NCBI GenBank assembly: GCA_947044405.1
Contig: CAMRHE010000013.1
Location: 868,001 to 932,000 of the forward strand
DNA from: Leptodactylus fallax
Lineage: Eukaryota; Chordata; Amphibia; Anura; Leptodactylidae
Reading direction: 5' to 3'
Length of the DNA stretch: 64,000 nucleotides
Positions 48,711 to 59,060 of the stretch are shown in pieces. Numbering within the stretch: position 1 is the stretch's first letter; each line of letters starts with the position of its first letter. The position numbers were made by a program, and so were the translations under genes. Under the pieces are notes generated by a model, which was not told the origin of the DNA, searched no databases, and worked only from the letters and a program-made list of their open reading frames with translations.

Positions 48711-50337
48711 CAGTGCCTTGCGAAAGTATTCGGCCCCCTTGAACTTTTCAACCTTTTGCCACATTTCAGGCTTCAAACATAAGGATATAAAATTTAAATT
48801 TTTTGGTGAAGAATCAACAAGTGGGACACAATCGTGAAGTGAAACGAAATTTATGGGATATTTTAAACTTTTGTAAAAAATAAAAAACTGAAAAGTGGGG
48901 CGTGCCAAATTATTTGACCCCTTTAAGTTAATACTTTGTAGCGCCACCTTTTGCTGTGATTACAGCTGCAAGTCGCTTGGGGTATGTCTCTATCAGTTTT
49001 GCACATCAAGAGACTGAAATTCTTTCCCATTCTTCCTTGGAAAACAGCTCGAGCTCAGTGAGGTTGGATGGAGAGCGTTTGTGAACAGCAGTTTTCAGCT
49101 CTTTCCACAGATTCTCGATTGGATTCAGGTCTGGACTTTGACTTGGCCATTCTAACACCTGGATACGTTTATTTGTTAACCATTCCATTTTAGATTTTTT
49201 TTTTATGTTTGGGATCATTGTCTTGTTGGAAGATAAATCTCCGTCCCAGTCTCAGGTCTTTTGCAGACTCCAACAGGTTTTCTTCCAGAATGGTCCTGTA
49301 TTTGGCTCCATCCATCTTCCCATCAATTTTAACCATCTTCCCTGTCCCTGCTGAAGAAAAGCAGGCCCAAACCATGATGCTGCCACCACCATGTTTGACA
49401 GTGGAGATGGTGTGTTCAGGGTGATGATCTGTGTTGCTTTTCCGCCAAACATATTGTTTTGCATTGTGGCCAAAAAGTTCGATTTTGGTTTCATCTGACC
49501 AGAGCACCTTCTTCCACATGTTTGGTGTGTCTCCCAGGTGGCTTGTGGCAAACTTTAAACGAGACTTTTTATGGATATCTTTGAGAAATGGCTTTCTTCT
49601 TGCCACTCTTCCATAAAGGCCAGATTTGTGCAGTGTACGACTGATTGTTGTCCTATGGACAGACTCTCCCACCTCAGCTGTAGATCTCTGCAGTTCATCC
49701 AAAGTGATCATGGGCCTCTTGGCTGCATCTCTGATCAGTCTTCTCCTTGTTTGAGATGAAAGTTTAGAGGGATGGCCGAGTCTTGGTAGATTTGCAGTGA
49801 TCTGATACTCCCTCCATTTCAATATGATGGCTTGCACAGTGCTCCTTGGGATGTATAAAGTTTGGGAAATCTTTTTGTATCCAAATCCGGCTTTAAACTT
49901 CTCCACAACAGTATCACGGACCTGCCTGGTGTGTTCCTTGGTCTTCATGATGCTCTCTGCTCTTTAAACAGAACCCTGAGACTATCACAGAGCAGGTGCA
50001 TTTATACAGAGACTTGATTACACACAGGTGGATTATATTTATCATCATCAGTCATTTAGGACAACATTGGATCATTCAGAGATCCTCACTGAACTTCTGG
50101 AGTGAGTTTGCTGCACTGAAAGTAAAAGGGCCGAATAATATTGCACGGCCCACTTTTCAGTTCTTTATTTTTTACAAAAGTTTAAAATAACCAATACATT
50201 TTGTTCCACTTCACAATTGTGTCCCACTTGTTGATTCTTCATCAAAAAATTAAAATTTTTTATCTTTATGTTTGAAGCCTGAAATGTGGCAAAAGGTTGA
50301 AAAGTTCAAGGGGGCCGAATACTTTCGCAAGGCACTG
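48711..50337 (-). mobile_element. Tc1-like transposon (CAGTGCCTTGCGAAAG family), copy 1
   Basis: CAGTGCCTTGCGAAAGTATT at 48711 and AATACTTTCGCAAGGCACTG ending at 50337 are exact inverses and are flanked by TA. The terminal repeats extend over about 200 bp. The transposase is on the minus strand. The same family is present in the opposite orientation at 52682-54313. Confidence 0.93.
48928..49948 (-). pseudogene. Tc1-like transposase, lightly damaged
   Basis: ATG at 49948 starts MKTKEHTRQVRDTVVEKFKA. The HTH parts are FGYKKISQTLYIPRSTVQAI and RTTISRTLHKSGLYGRVARR. Catalytic motifs are [26 protein letters not shown] and [14 protein letters not shown]. The frame shifts at an A-run (T-run on + near 49197-49204), and an Arg codon has become a stop at 49006-49008 (ISVS then stop, where the sister copy has ISVSRCAKL). 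The natural stop would be 48928-48930. With these two lesions the copy is inactive. Confidence 0.9.
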
Positions 50338-50644
50338 TATGTAGGGGTGTACATTCACCATGAGCTGCTATTAAAGGGAGTCTGTTGGTGTCTAATGTCT
50401 TTATTACAGTCATGTTTCAGTTTTCAGAAATGTGGGCACATTTGCATGAAAAACATGTTTTTTCATGATATGCAAATAAGCAGTGGCAGAACAGCGAGGC
50501 ACACTAGCGAGGGGACCCAGAGAATGGAGAGCAGAGAGGATGTCAATCAAACACACGTAGACAGCACGGGATGGGCTATGTTTAGGAGATGCAGAACTGG
50601 AAATGGAGTCTTTCCAGACTATGCAATGCCCTGATGCACTAGAT

Positions 50645-50670
50645 CAGGTGTCAGCAACGTCCAGCACCTG
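50645..50670. mobile_element. hAT-like left-end remnant
   Basis: CAGGTGTCAGCAACGTCCAG resembles the left end of the hAT-like element at 7715 (CAGGGGTCAGCAACCCCCAG). It is cut off by a T-run that is the poly(A) tail of the next insertion. Confidence 0.5.
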
Positions 50671-51603
50671 TTTTTTTTTTTTTTTTTTTATCGAAGGTCT
50701 CAAAGCTGTGCCAACGAAAACACCAGTGCACGACAAAAATGTGACGGGTGCCACTGAAAAAAACGTGCAAAGGATGCTGTCTATCGCAAAACCCATCTCA
50801 AAAGAGAATGGGTCCTCCGGAACTATCCCCAAACTCAAAGCCAAAAGGCACAAGAGTAAGGGGGCTGTACCAACCCAACTGCCTAGACAGGAGGATCAGT
50901 GACTTACTTGGTTTCCTCCATGGGCTGCCACCACCAGGAGTACCGCCAAGCCAGCTACTTGCATCAGTCCCCTCAAGGGCTGCCACCCCAAGAGTACGAC
51001 TGAGCCTGCAACTGTTGTAAATCTCCACAAAAGCAGAGACAGACACTGGAGAGCAAAGAAGGAGGGAACCCGAAGGCCGCACACTCCAACTCCTAGACTT
51101 CGGGTAGGACCCAAAAGGGTTTCCGCATCCCTACATCCACACAAAAACAGTGACAAAACAGGTGACAAAACGTGATAAACAAAAAGAATAAATAAGTGAA
51201 TAGAGTGCCAGTGTACTGGCCCGGTCTATCCGCCGGATCTATAAAAAATTACCCATGCTGGATAAACCAAGCAATAGGGTGAGTGCTTCTAAGGTGTGTT
51301 CAAGTGCTTGTGCAATGTGCCAAATTCAGTGGGTTTTCCAGGCCCAGTGAAATAAGGCACCTCTGGAGTCACCGTCCCCAGAGGCACTTGCTCCATGAGA
51401 CCTTCGAAAGCCTCCCCGGCCCCTTGGCCGTGATCAACCAGGGTCCCGCCTCTAACCCTGGTGTGCCTCTCTGCCTCATGTTCGCAGTGTTCAGTTGGCT
51501 CCCTACAGTGGTGCACTACTCCCACTGGCAGAGCCAACCTACTGGCTGTTACTGATAAGAACAGATACTACACTTGATCTTAGCCAAAAGGCCGAGAAGC
51601 GAT
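50671..51603 (-). mobile_element. U2 snRNA-headed chimeric retroposon
   Basis: Read on the minus strand, it begins at about 51602 with ATCGCTTCTCGGCCTTTTGG and continues CTAAGATCAAGTGTAGTATC and TGTTCTTATCAGT. This is the first 53-54 nucleotides of U2 snRNA without a change. It then switches to about 860 bp of unassigned sequence and ends in an A-run (T-run on + at 50671-50690). A U2 head, a foreign body and poly(A) fit template switching by LINE machinery or a U2-derived SINE. No matching target duplication was seen. It is not a working U2 gene, because the Sm site and the 3' stem-loops are missing. Confidence 0.75.
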
Positions 51604-51625
51604 AGGGCTTTTGGCTAAGATCAAG
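51573..51625. repeat. Perfect 18-bp fold-back at the U2 head
   Basis: CTTGATCTTAGCCAAAAG at 51573-51590 is followed after 17 bases by CTTTTGGCTAAGATCAAG at 51608-51625. Both arms are U2 sequence, in opposite orientations. Confidence 0.95.
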
Positions 51626-51854
51626 AGAATGCCAAGAGTGCAAAGCAGTAATCAAAGCAAAAGGTGGCTACTTTGAAGAACCTAGAATATAAGACATATT
51701 TTCAGTTGTTTCACACTTTTTTGTTAAGTATATTATTCCACATGTGTTAATTCATAGTTTTGATGCCTTCAGTGTGAATCTACAATTTTTATAGTCATGA
51801 AAATACAGAAAACTCTTGGAATGAGAAGGTGTGTCCAAACTTTTGGTCTGTACT

Positions 51855-51855
<1 letters not shown>
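51620..51855 (+). mobile_element. Tc1-like 3'-end fragment
   Basis: It runs from ATCAAGAGAATGCCAAGAGT to AAACTTTTGGTCTGTACTG, a Tc1-like subterminal region and terminal repeat remembered from other vertebrates. It begins at the U2 fold-back with a shared ATCAAG. The rest of the element is missing. Confidence 0.65.

Positions 51856-51858
<3 letters not shown>

Positions 51859-51892
<34 letters not shown>
51859..51892. repeat. (TA)n microsatellite
   Basis: This TA tract lies between the Tc1 fragment to the left and the nested Tc1 element to the right. Confidence 0.9.
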
Positions 51893-51896
<4 letters not shown>

Positions 51897-52681
51897 AATA
51901 TATATATTCACTACCGTTCAAAAGTTTGGGGTCACCCAGACAATTTTGTGTTTTCCATGAAAACTCACACTTTTATTTATCAAATGAGTTGCAAAATGAA
52001 TAGAAAATATATTCAAGACATTGACAAGGTTAGAAATAATGATTTTTATTTGAAATAATAATTTTCTCCTTCAAACTTTGCTTTCGTCAAAGAATGCTCC
52101 ATTTGCAGCAGTTACAGCATTGCAGACTTTTGGCATTCTAGCTGTTAATTTGCTGAACTAATCTGGAGAAATTTCACCCCATGCTTCCAGAAGCCCCTCC
52201 CACAAGTTGGATTGGCTTGATGGGCACTTTTTGCATACCATACAGATAGAATACCAGCTGCCTGCTTCTTCCCTAAACAGTTCTTGCATAATTTGGAGGT
52301 GTGTTTTGGGTCATTGTCCTGTTGTAGGATGAAATTGGCTCCAATCAAGCGCTGTCCACATGGTATGGCATGGCGTTGCAAAATGGAGTGATAGCCTTCC
52401 TTATTCAAAATCCCTTTTACCTTGTACAAATCTCCCACTTTACCAGCACCAAAGCAACCCCAGACCATCACATTACCTTCACCATGCTTGACATATGGCG
52501 TCAGGCACTCTTCCAGCATCTTTTCAGTTGTTCTGCATGTCACAAATGTTCTTCTGTGTGATCCAAACACCTCAGACTTCGATTCGTCTGTCCATAACAC
52601 TTTTATCCAATCTTCCTCTGTCCAATGTCTGTGTTCTTTTGCCCATATTAATCTTTTCCTTTTATTAGCCAGTCTCAGATA

Positions 52682-54313
52682 CAGTGCCTTGAGAAAGTAT
52701 TCGGCCCCCTTGAACTATTCAACCTTTTGCCACATTTCAGGCTTCAAACATAAAAATATAAAATTTAAATTTTTTGGTGAAGAATCAACAACAAGTGGGA
52801 CACAATTGTGAAGTGGAACCAAATTTATTGGTTATGTTAAACTTTTGTAAAAAATAAAAAACTGAAAAGTGGGGTGTGCAATATTATTCGGCCCCTTTGC
52901 TTTCAGTGCAGCAAACTCACTCCAGAAGTTCAGTGAGGATCTTTGAATGATCCAATGTTGTCCTAAATGACTGATGATGATAAATATAATCCACCTGTGT
53001 GTAATCAAGTCTCCGTATAAATGCACCTGCTCTGTGATAGTCTCAGGGTTCTGTTTAAAGCGCAGAGAGCATCATGAAGACCAAGGAACACACCAGGCAG
53101 GTCCGTGATACTGTTGTGGAGAAGTTTAAAGCCGGATTTGGATACAAAAAGATTTCCCAAACTTTAAACATCCCAAGGAGCACTGTGCAAGCGATCATAT
53201 TGAAATGGAAGGAGTATCAGACCACTGCAAATCTACCAAGACCCGGCCGTCCCTCTAAACTTTCATCTCAAACAAGGAGAAGACTGATCAGAGATGCAGC
53301 CAAGAGGCCCATGATCACTCTGGATGAACTGCAGAGATCTACAGCTGAGGTGGGAGAGTCTGTCCATAGGACAACAATCAGTCGTACACTGCACAAATCT
53401 GGCCTTTATGGAAGAGTGGCAAGAAGAAAGCCATTTCTCATAGATATCCATAAAAAGTCTCGTTTAAAGTTTGCCACAAGCCACCTGGGAGACACACCAA
53501 ACATGTAGAAGAAGGTGCTCTGGTCAGATGAAACCAAAATCGAACTTTTTGGCCACAATGCAAAACGATTTGTTTGGCGTAAAAGCAACACAGTTCATCA
53601 CCCTGAACACACCATCCACACTGTCAAACATGGTGGTGGCAGCATCATGGTTTGGGCCTGCTTTTCTTCAGCAGGGGCAGGGAAGATGGTTAAAATTGAT
53701 GGGAAGATGGATGGAGCCAAATACAGAACCATTCTGGAAGAAAACCTGTGGGAGTCTGCAAAAGACCTGAGACTGGGACGGAGATTTATCTTACAACAAG
53801 AGAATGATCCCAAACATAAAACAAAATCTACAATGGAATGGTTCACAAATAAACGTATCCAGGTGTTAGAACGGCCAAGTCAAAGTCCAGATCTGAATCC
53901 AATCGAGAATCTGTGGAAAGAGCTGAAAACTGCTGTTCACAAACGCTCTCCATCCAACCTCACTGAGCTCGAGCTGTTTTCCAAAGAAGAATGGGCAAGA
54001 ATTTCAGTCTCTCGATGTGCAAAACTGATAGAGACATACCCCAAGTGACTTACAGCTGTAATTGCAGCAAAAGGTGGCGCTACAAAGTATTAACATAAGG
54101 GGGCCAAATAATATTGCACGCCCCACTTTTCAGTTTTTTATTTTTCACAAAAGTTTAAAATAACCAATAAATTTTGTTCCACTTCACAATTGTGTCCTAC
54201 TTGTTGTTGATTCTTCACCAAAAAATTAAAATTTTATATCTTTATGTTTGAAGCCTGAAATGTGGCAAAAGGTTGAAAAGTTCAAGGGGGCCGAATACTT
54301 TCGCAAGGCACTG
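52682..54313 (+). mobile_element. Tc1-like transposon (CAGTGCCTTG family), copy 2, nested
   Basis: CAGTGCCTTGAGAAAGTATT at 52682 and AATACTTTCGCAAGGCACTG ending at 54313 are flanked by TA (52680-52681 and 54314-54315). The copy lies in + orientation inside the element at 51909-55054 and is the younger of the two. It is very similar to copy 1. Confidence 0.95.
53074..54093 (+). pseudogene. Tc1-like DD34E transposase with two nonsense codons
   Basis: ATG 53074 opens MKTKEHTRQVRDTVVEKFKA and a single frame of 340 codons runs to TAA at 54091-54093. The only breaks seen are TAG at 53506-53508, where copy 1 has Trp, and TGA at 54046-54048, where copy 1 has Arg. Motifs are FGYKKISQTLNIPRSTVQAI (HTH), GRPSKLSSQTRRRL, VLWSDETKIELFG, RFILQQENDPKHKTKS and [14 protein letters not shown]. 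In the second motif DNDPKH reads ENDPKH, so the second catalytic Asp is also replaced by Glu. Confidence 0.9.
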
Positions 54314-55054
54314 TATGTTTTTTTCTTGGCCACTCTGCCCTGAAGGCCAGCATCCCTGAGTCGCCTCTTCACTGTAGACATTGACACTGGTGTTTTGCGG
54401 GTACTATTTAATGAAGCTGCCAGTTGAGGACCTGTGAGGCGTCGATTTCTCAAACTAGAGACTCTAATGTACTTGTCTTGTTGCTCAGTTGTGCAGCGGG
54501 GCCTCCCACTTCTCTTTCTACTCTGGTTGGAGCCTGTTTGTGCTGTCCTCTGAAGGACAGTTTCTTGGCAATTTCTCGCATGGAATAGCCTTCATTTCTA
54601 AGAACAAGAATAGACTGTCGAGTTTCACATGAAAGTTCTCTTTTTCTGGCCATTTTGAGAGTTTAATCAAACCAACAAATGTAATGCTCCAGATTCTCAA
54701 CTAGCTCAAAGGAAGGTCAGTTTTATAGCTTTTCTAACCAGCAAAACTGTTTTCAGCTGTGCTAACATACTTGCACAAGGGTTTTCTAAACATCCATTAG
54801 CCTTCTTACACAGTTAGCAAAAACAATGTACCATTAGAACACTGGAGTGATGGTTGCTGGAAATGGGCCTCTAAACACCTATGTAGATATTGCATTAAAA
54901 ACCAGACGTTTGCAGCTAGAATAGTCATTTACCACATTAACAATGTATAGAGTGTATTTCTGATTCATTTAATGTTATCTTCATTGAAAAAACTGTGTTT
55001 TTCTTTCAAAAATAAGGAAATTTCTAAGTGACCATAAACTTTTGAGCGATAGTG

Positions 55055-55125
55055 TGTGTATATATATCTATATCTATGATATAGATATAGATATATATAG
55101 ATATATATATACTGCAGAACTTCAT
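55055..55125. repeat. TA/GATA-type simple repeat
   Basis: TATATCTATATCTATGATAT runs into its own inverse, ATATAGATATAGATATATAT, making a short self-complementary simple repeat right of the Tc1 end. Confidence 0.8.
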
Positions 55126-55950
55126 AGATATATGAAGTCCTGCAGTACTCTGATATGAAATGAAACCCATCCTTGTAGACTGGTAAACACCTTGCAAACG
55201 TTCGACCAGCCTTTATATGCAAGGATTAATTACTTAATCCAGACACTTAATGCTTACTGAAAAAAAAATATTGCTTGCTGCCAACAATCCCCAGCCACAC
55301 AAGTGCATGTGACCTTGTATGGGACTATAAAAGGGGAACTCTGCTACCACACTCGCTTTCATACTTCTCTATCATACTAGGCCACAAAAGAGTTAAGCGC
55401 TCCCCAACATCCACACAAATAGTAGTCATCACTGACCACTAGACAAAAACACCAATATACCCAAATCATTCACAACTGTGTCCTCTAGCACCACTCAGTG
55501 AACCTCTAGCACATTGGGTAAGCAGATAGTTATAAAACATTAATTTATGAAATAGCTGGCTTTGGCGTTGCATGTTTCCTTTGATTCATATAGAAATTCC
55601 CCTGAAATGCACTCCAGACATACTTTCCCTGTTAGAAATCTTATATGCAATCCTACTTGTATCCATCATACTCTTCAGTGAAGCACTGGCTGGGTTTACA
55701 GCTAGTCAGGGCTTTGAGACGCTGAGCCAATCAGAGTACTGCTTCCTTGTCCCATCCTGAGCTGAGCAGGGATATTTGTGTGAGGGCTTCGTTTTTATTG
55801 CGTTCACTGTGCGGCCAAAATGACATGTCACCTGTATTCTATGGGTTGGTACTATCTGGGGATACCAAATTTATATAGTTTTATTTACATTTTAACCCCT
55901 TAAAAAAATCCAAAACTTTGCAAAAAAAAATGTTCTTAGAATCGCCATAT
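55126..55950. other. Intronic sequence, no gene recognised
   Basis: A short inverted pair (GAAGTTCTGCAGTA-like, ACTGCAGAACTTCAT and ATGAAGTCCTGCAGT) lies at 55110-55146. Otherwise no exon, RNA or complete element was identified. Confidence 0.45.
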
Positions 55951-55980
55951 TCTGACAGCCATAACTTTTTTTATATTTCT

Positions 55981-56175
55981 GTGTACGGGGGTGCAAAGGG
56001 CATTGTTTTTTTTTTTTTGCAGGGATAGATGTAATTTTTAGTTATACCATTTTGGAGAATGTCTATTGCTTTGATCACTTTTTATTCAAATTTTTATCAG
56101 AGGCGAAATAGCGAAAAAACGTCAGTATGGTTTACCATACTGAAAAAATATTTTTATAAATTTGTAGACCCCAGG
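55981..56175. repeat. Repeat block shared with 5061-5250
   Basis: GTGTACGGGGGTGCAAAGGG, then TTTTTTGCAGGGATAG and CAGAGGCGAAATAGCGAAAA, match a block inside the TIR element at 4893-5743 (GATGTACGGGGATGCATAGG and CAGAGGCGAAACAGTGAAAA). It is part of a dispersed family. No terminal repeats were recognised here. Confidence 0.55.
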
Positions 56176-56958
56176 AGGTCTGAACACTAATGCAATGCAT
56201 TACAATGTGAATGCATTGCAAAATACCAGCACTTCTATTACAGGCTTCATATAGATCATAGAAATGCCAAGACAAGTCTGGGAGCCTTCAACAGGCTCCT
56301 GGCTGTCATGGCGATGGATTGCCACCCCTGGATCTCATTTCGGGGACCGGCACTCCTCCCCAAAGTGGCACCACTGCCAGGAAAATGGTGCTTCGGTCAG
56401 CTTTGACCGAGGCACAACAGACCTTAATGCCCGTGATCATTGCAGGCACTGATTGTTGGCATTAGCGCCGGGTCTTCGCTGAGTGGCCGCCATATTTAAA
56501 TTCCTGACAATCCTCTGTAATAGTACCAATTCCCTGGTTACTGATTTTTGGCTAGCTCTCCTAGTTATCCAATTTCTTACTGATATGGGTTTTTCTGTGA
56601 AATCCTGGACTCGACACTGGTTTGAACACTACTGTATTATTCTTATGCTATTGTTTTGCATACACCTTTGCCCTCCTGGTTTTGACCCAGCATGTATGGT
56701 ACACTCTCTCTGCTTTGGGTTAGTTGGTTTGGTCTATTTTTCCCTATTTGCACCTCATGACACTAGTTTGGGGTGTAACCTTGGGGCCAGATTTGCCAAG
56801 TCTTGTGGCATGCTCTGGTAAATACCTTTTGGTTGCCTTAGACTCTGGTAACCAGAATGGTGTTGCATTATGGGAGGTTTGTTTTGCTTGCTGTCTTTGA
56901 TTTACCAATCGCCTTTATCACAATTGGAAATTGCTTAAACATTTCTATCTATATACAG
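56176..56958. other. Intronic sequence, possible LTR-like part
   Basis: The C/T-rich stretch 56490-56780 (TTTTGACCCAGCATG) resembles LTR-type sequence in composition. No paired TG...CA ends were found. Nothing coding. Confidence 0.35.
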
Positions 56959-57054
56959 TACACACATGGACAAAATTGTTGGTACCCCTCGTTTAATGAA
57001 AGAAAAACTCACAATGGTCACAGAAATAACTTGAATTTGACAAAAGTAATTTGC

Positions 57055-58115
57055 CAAACTACATGTTGACAAGCCACAAAGCTTCTGGGAGAATGTCCTA
57101 TGGACAGATGAGGCAAAAATCGAAATTTTTGGCAAGGCACATCAGCTCTATGTTCACAGACGGAAAAATGAAGCATATCTTGAAATGAATACTGTCCCTA
57201 CTGTGAAACATGGAGGAGGCTCTGTTATGTTCTGTTGAGCCAAATGAAAGATTTCACTTGGAAAGCGCGGGGTCTGCACCTCTATTTTCTTTGGATTACT
57301 TCCTACATCCATCTATACTGAATACTATACCGTCTGGATCCTTGAAGTCCCGGTGCCCAGAGGTCCCACAGCATCCAAATACCCATCAGGATCACCATTA
57401 CAAGTTTACATAGTAGTTGTGACAGGTGAGGGTAAAACCACAACATCGATATTTACATCTTGTTGTATTTACACCTTGTTGTGTTATCTCTCTACCTGTG
57501 ATTTATTGATACACGGTGTTCACTGTTATAATCTAACAACAGTTGAATGTGTATCCCACCTGTTCCACCTTCACTTTTCATGCATTAGATCATGTGCTAC
57601 TAATATACCAAACAGTATCACGTTATGTGCCGCTCGGCGTTGTCTTTTTTTCTTTAAATGCCTGTTATGTTCTTGGGCTGCTTTGCTGCATGTGGCACAG
57701 GGTGTCTTGAATCTGTGCAGGGTACAATGAAATCTCAAGATTATCAAGCGATTCTAGAGAGAAATGTGCTGCCCAGTGTCAGAAAGCTAGGTCTCAGTCG
57801 CAGGTCATGGGTCTTGCTACAGGATAATGACCCAAAACACACAGCTAAAAACACCCAAGAATGGCTAAGAGGAAAACATTGGACTATCTGAAGTGGCCTT
57901 CTACGAGCCCTGACCTAAATCCTATTGAGCATCTTTGGAAGGAGCTGAAACATGCCATCTGGAAAAGGCACTCTTCAAACTCGAGACAACTGAAGCAGTT
58001 TGCTCATGAGGAGTGGGGCAATATACCCGTTGAGAGGTTCAGAAGTCTCATTGACAGTTACAGGAATCGTTTGATTGCAGTGATTGCCTCAAAAGGTTGT
58101 GCAACAAAATATTAA
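57055..58115 (+). pseudogene. Tc1-like transposase remnant with insertion
   Basis: It reads KLHVDKPQSFWENVLWTDEA, then KIEIFGKAHQLYVHRRKNEA and [14 protein letters not shown], then the insertion. It resumes with [38 protein letters not shown] and, after a one-base shift near 57885, [20 protein letters not shown] to SKGCATKY at 58115. The three catalytic positions (TDEA, DNDPKH, PIEH) survive in pieces. The N-terminal HTH region is deleted. Confidence 0.85.
57234..57661. mobile_element. 428-bp insertion with a 12-bp target duplication
   Basis: CTGTTATGTTCT occurs at 57222-57233 and again at 57662-57673, exactly bracketing the insert, and the Tc1 transposase reads on across it when the insert is ignored. 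The insert begins GAGCCAAATGAAAG (after TG) and ends TTTTTTTCTTTAAATGC. A 12-bp duplication and a T/A-rich end suggest a retroposon such as a SINE. The body (AAAGCGCGGGGTCTGCACCT) was not recognised. Confidence 0.75.
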
Positions 58116-58338
58116 ATTAAGGGAACCATCATTTCTGTCCAGGCCTGTGTCACGAGTTTTCTTTTTCAAAAATTCTGTTGAAGCATGGTTGAAAAGCAAT
58201 GTCTGACTTTCATTTGTTCATTTTCATAGAATTTTTATATATTATTACTTTTGTCAGATTCAAGTTATTTCTGTGACCATTGTGGGTTTTTCTTTCATTA
58301 AACGAGGGGTACCAACAATTTTGTCCACGTGTGTATAT

Positions 58339-58867
58339 TGTGACCACTCGGGGGTTAGTTTAGCTCAGGGGATCGCCATCTCTTCATCAAGATGGTTAAC
58401 AAATCAGAAAACCTCCAATAAATTCTCACTGTGAATTTGGTTGAAAACTTACCTCAGCCAGCTTTATTCTTCTGTTTCATAGCAAAACAACATGTACATC
58501 TCAGTACAAAATCCTCAGCCGTCTGGCTATTAACACATTCAGTGTCCTCCCTATGAGAACCTGGGTCTACTACCCAGTATCTCCAAAAAACACAGGGGTT
58601 CTCACCAACTCACGTGGTACTCACTCCCACAGGCCCTGGCACAGCCTGTCTTCCCCAGACAGGGAGCATTATGGGAAGGGTTAACACCTTACCTAGAGAG
58701 CTTCTACCTGGCTGCTAATTAATCTCATTAACAACCCACTTGTCTGCAAACCAAATGAAACACCCAACTTTCCAGAGATGTTTTTCTTCTTCTCAGATTT
58801 CCCAGGGTGAAATACACAATTTTCTGTACCTCCAGTGGCACAAACATGCTACTCCAGCAGTCACACA
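58339..58867. mobile_element. Candidate solo LTR
   Basis: It starts TGTGACCACTCGGGGG and ends CAGCAGTCACACA, with TGTGAC/GTCACA inverted termini. ATAT flanks both sides (58335-58338 and 58868-58871), although the area is TA-rich, so this 4-bp match is weak. AATAAA is at 58420. No internal retroviral or gypsy coding sequence adjoins. It sits immediately right of the Tc1 copy. Confidence 0.45.
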
Positions 58868-59060
58868 ATATATATTCTGAATTGATTTAAATGAAATCAT
58901 CAAAGAGTATATACCATGAGTTGCACCTTTCACTTGAGAAGAAAGTACAGAAAATGCACTTTTCATATCCAGTTGTGGCCAGGACCAGTAGAGTTTCTAG
59001 GGGAGAATCTGTTATATATGGCATGTTATAGTCCATGCTGTGACCCTTGATACAGTGGTA

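Larger units (their letters stand above)
52145..54653 (-). pseudogene. Tc1-like transposase gene interrupted by a transposon
   Basis: ATG 54653 begins MARKRELSCETRQSILVLRN, with an HTH region GYSMREIAKKLSF. A frameshift follows, then MRNRRLTGPQLAASLNSTRK and LQGRVAKKKT. At this point the TA of a Tyr codon is the insertion site of the nested element. On the far side the gene resumes with YLRLANKRK. It continues [28 protein letters not shown] and a degraded end where PDLNPIE is expected, to 52145. It is inactive. Confidence 0.85.
51909..55054 (-). mobile_element. Tc1-like transposon split by another Tc1 copy
   Basis: The left end CACTACCGTTCAAAAGTTTG and the right end AAACTTTTGAGCGATAGTG are inverted. 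Both lie in TA-rich sequence. Taking out the element at 52682-54313 leaves about 1.5 kb, normal for Tc1. Its transposase is on the minus strand and is interrupted by that insertion. Confidence 0.85.
56961..58333 (+). mobile_element. Tc1-like transposon, deleted at left and carrying an insertion
   Basis: The ends CACACATGGACAAAATTGTT and AACAATTTTGTCCACGTGTG are flanked by TA (56959-56960 and 58334-58335). The left terminal repeat runs straight into mid-transposase, so the DNA-binding half is missing. A 428-bp insertion (57234-57661) interrupts the catalytic part. The end fragment at 8355 belongs to the same family. Confidence 0.88.

Noticed and set aside
51550..51602. A functional U2 snRNA gene
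   Set aside because: Only about the first 53 nucleotides match. The branch-site partner region is followed by foreign sequence, the Sm site and 3' stem-loops are absent, and the unit ends in poly(A).
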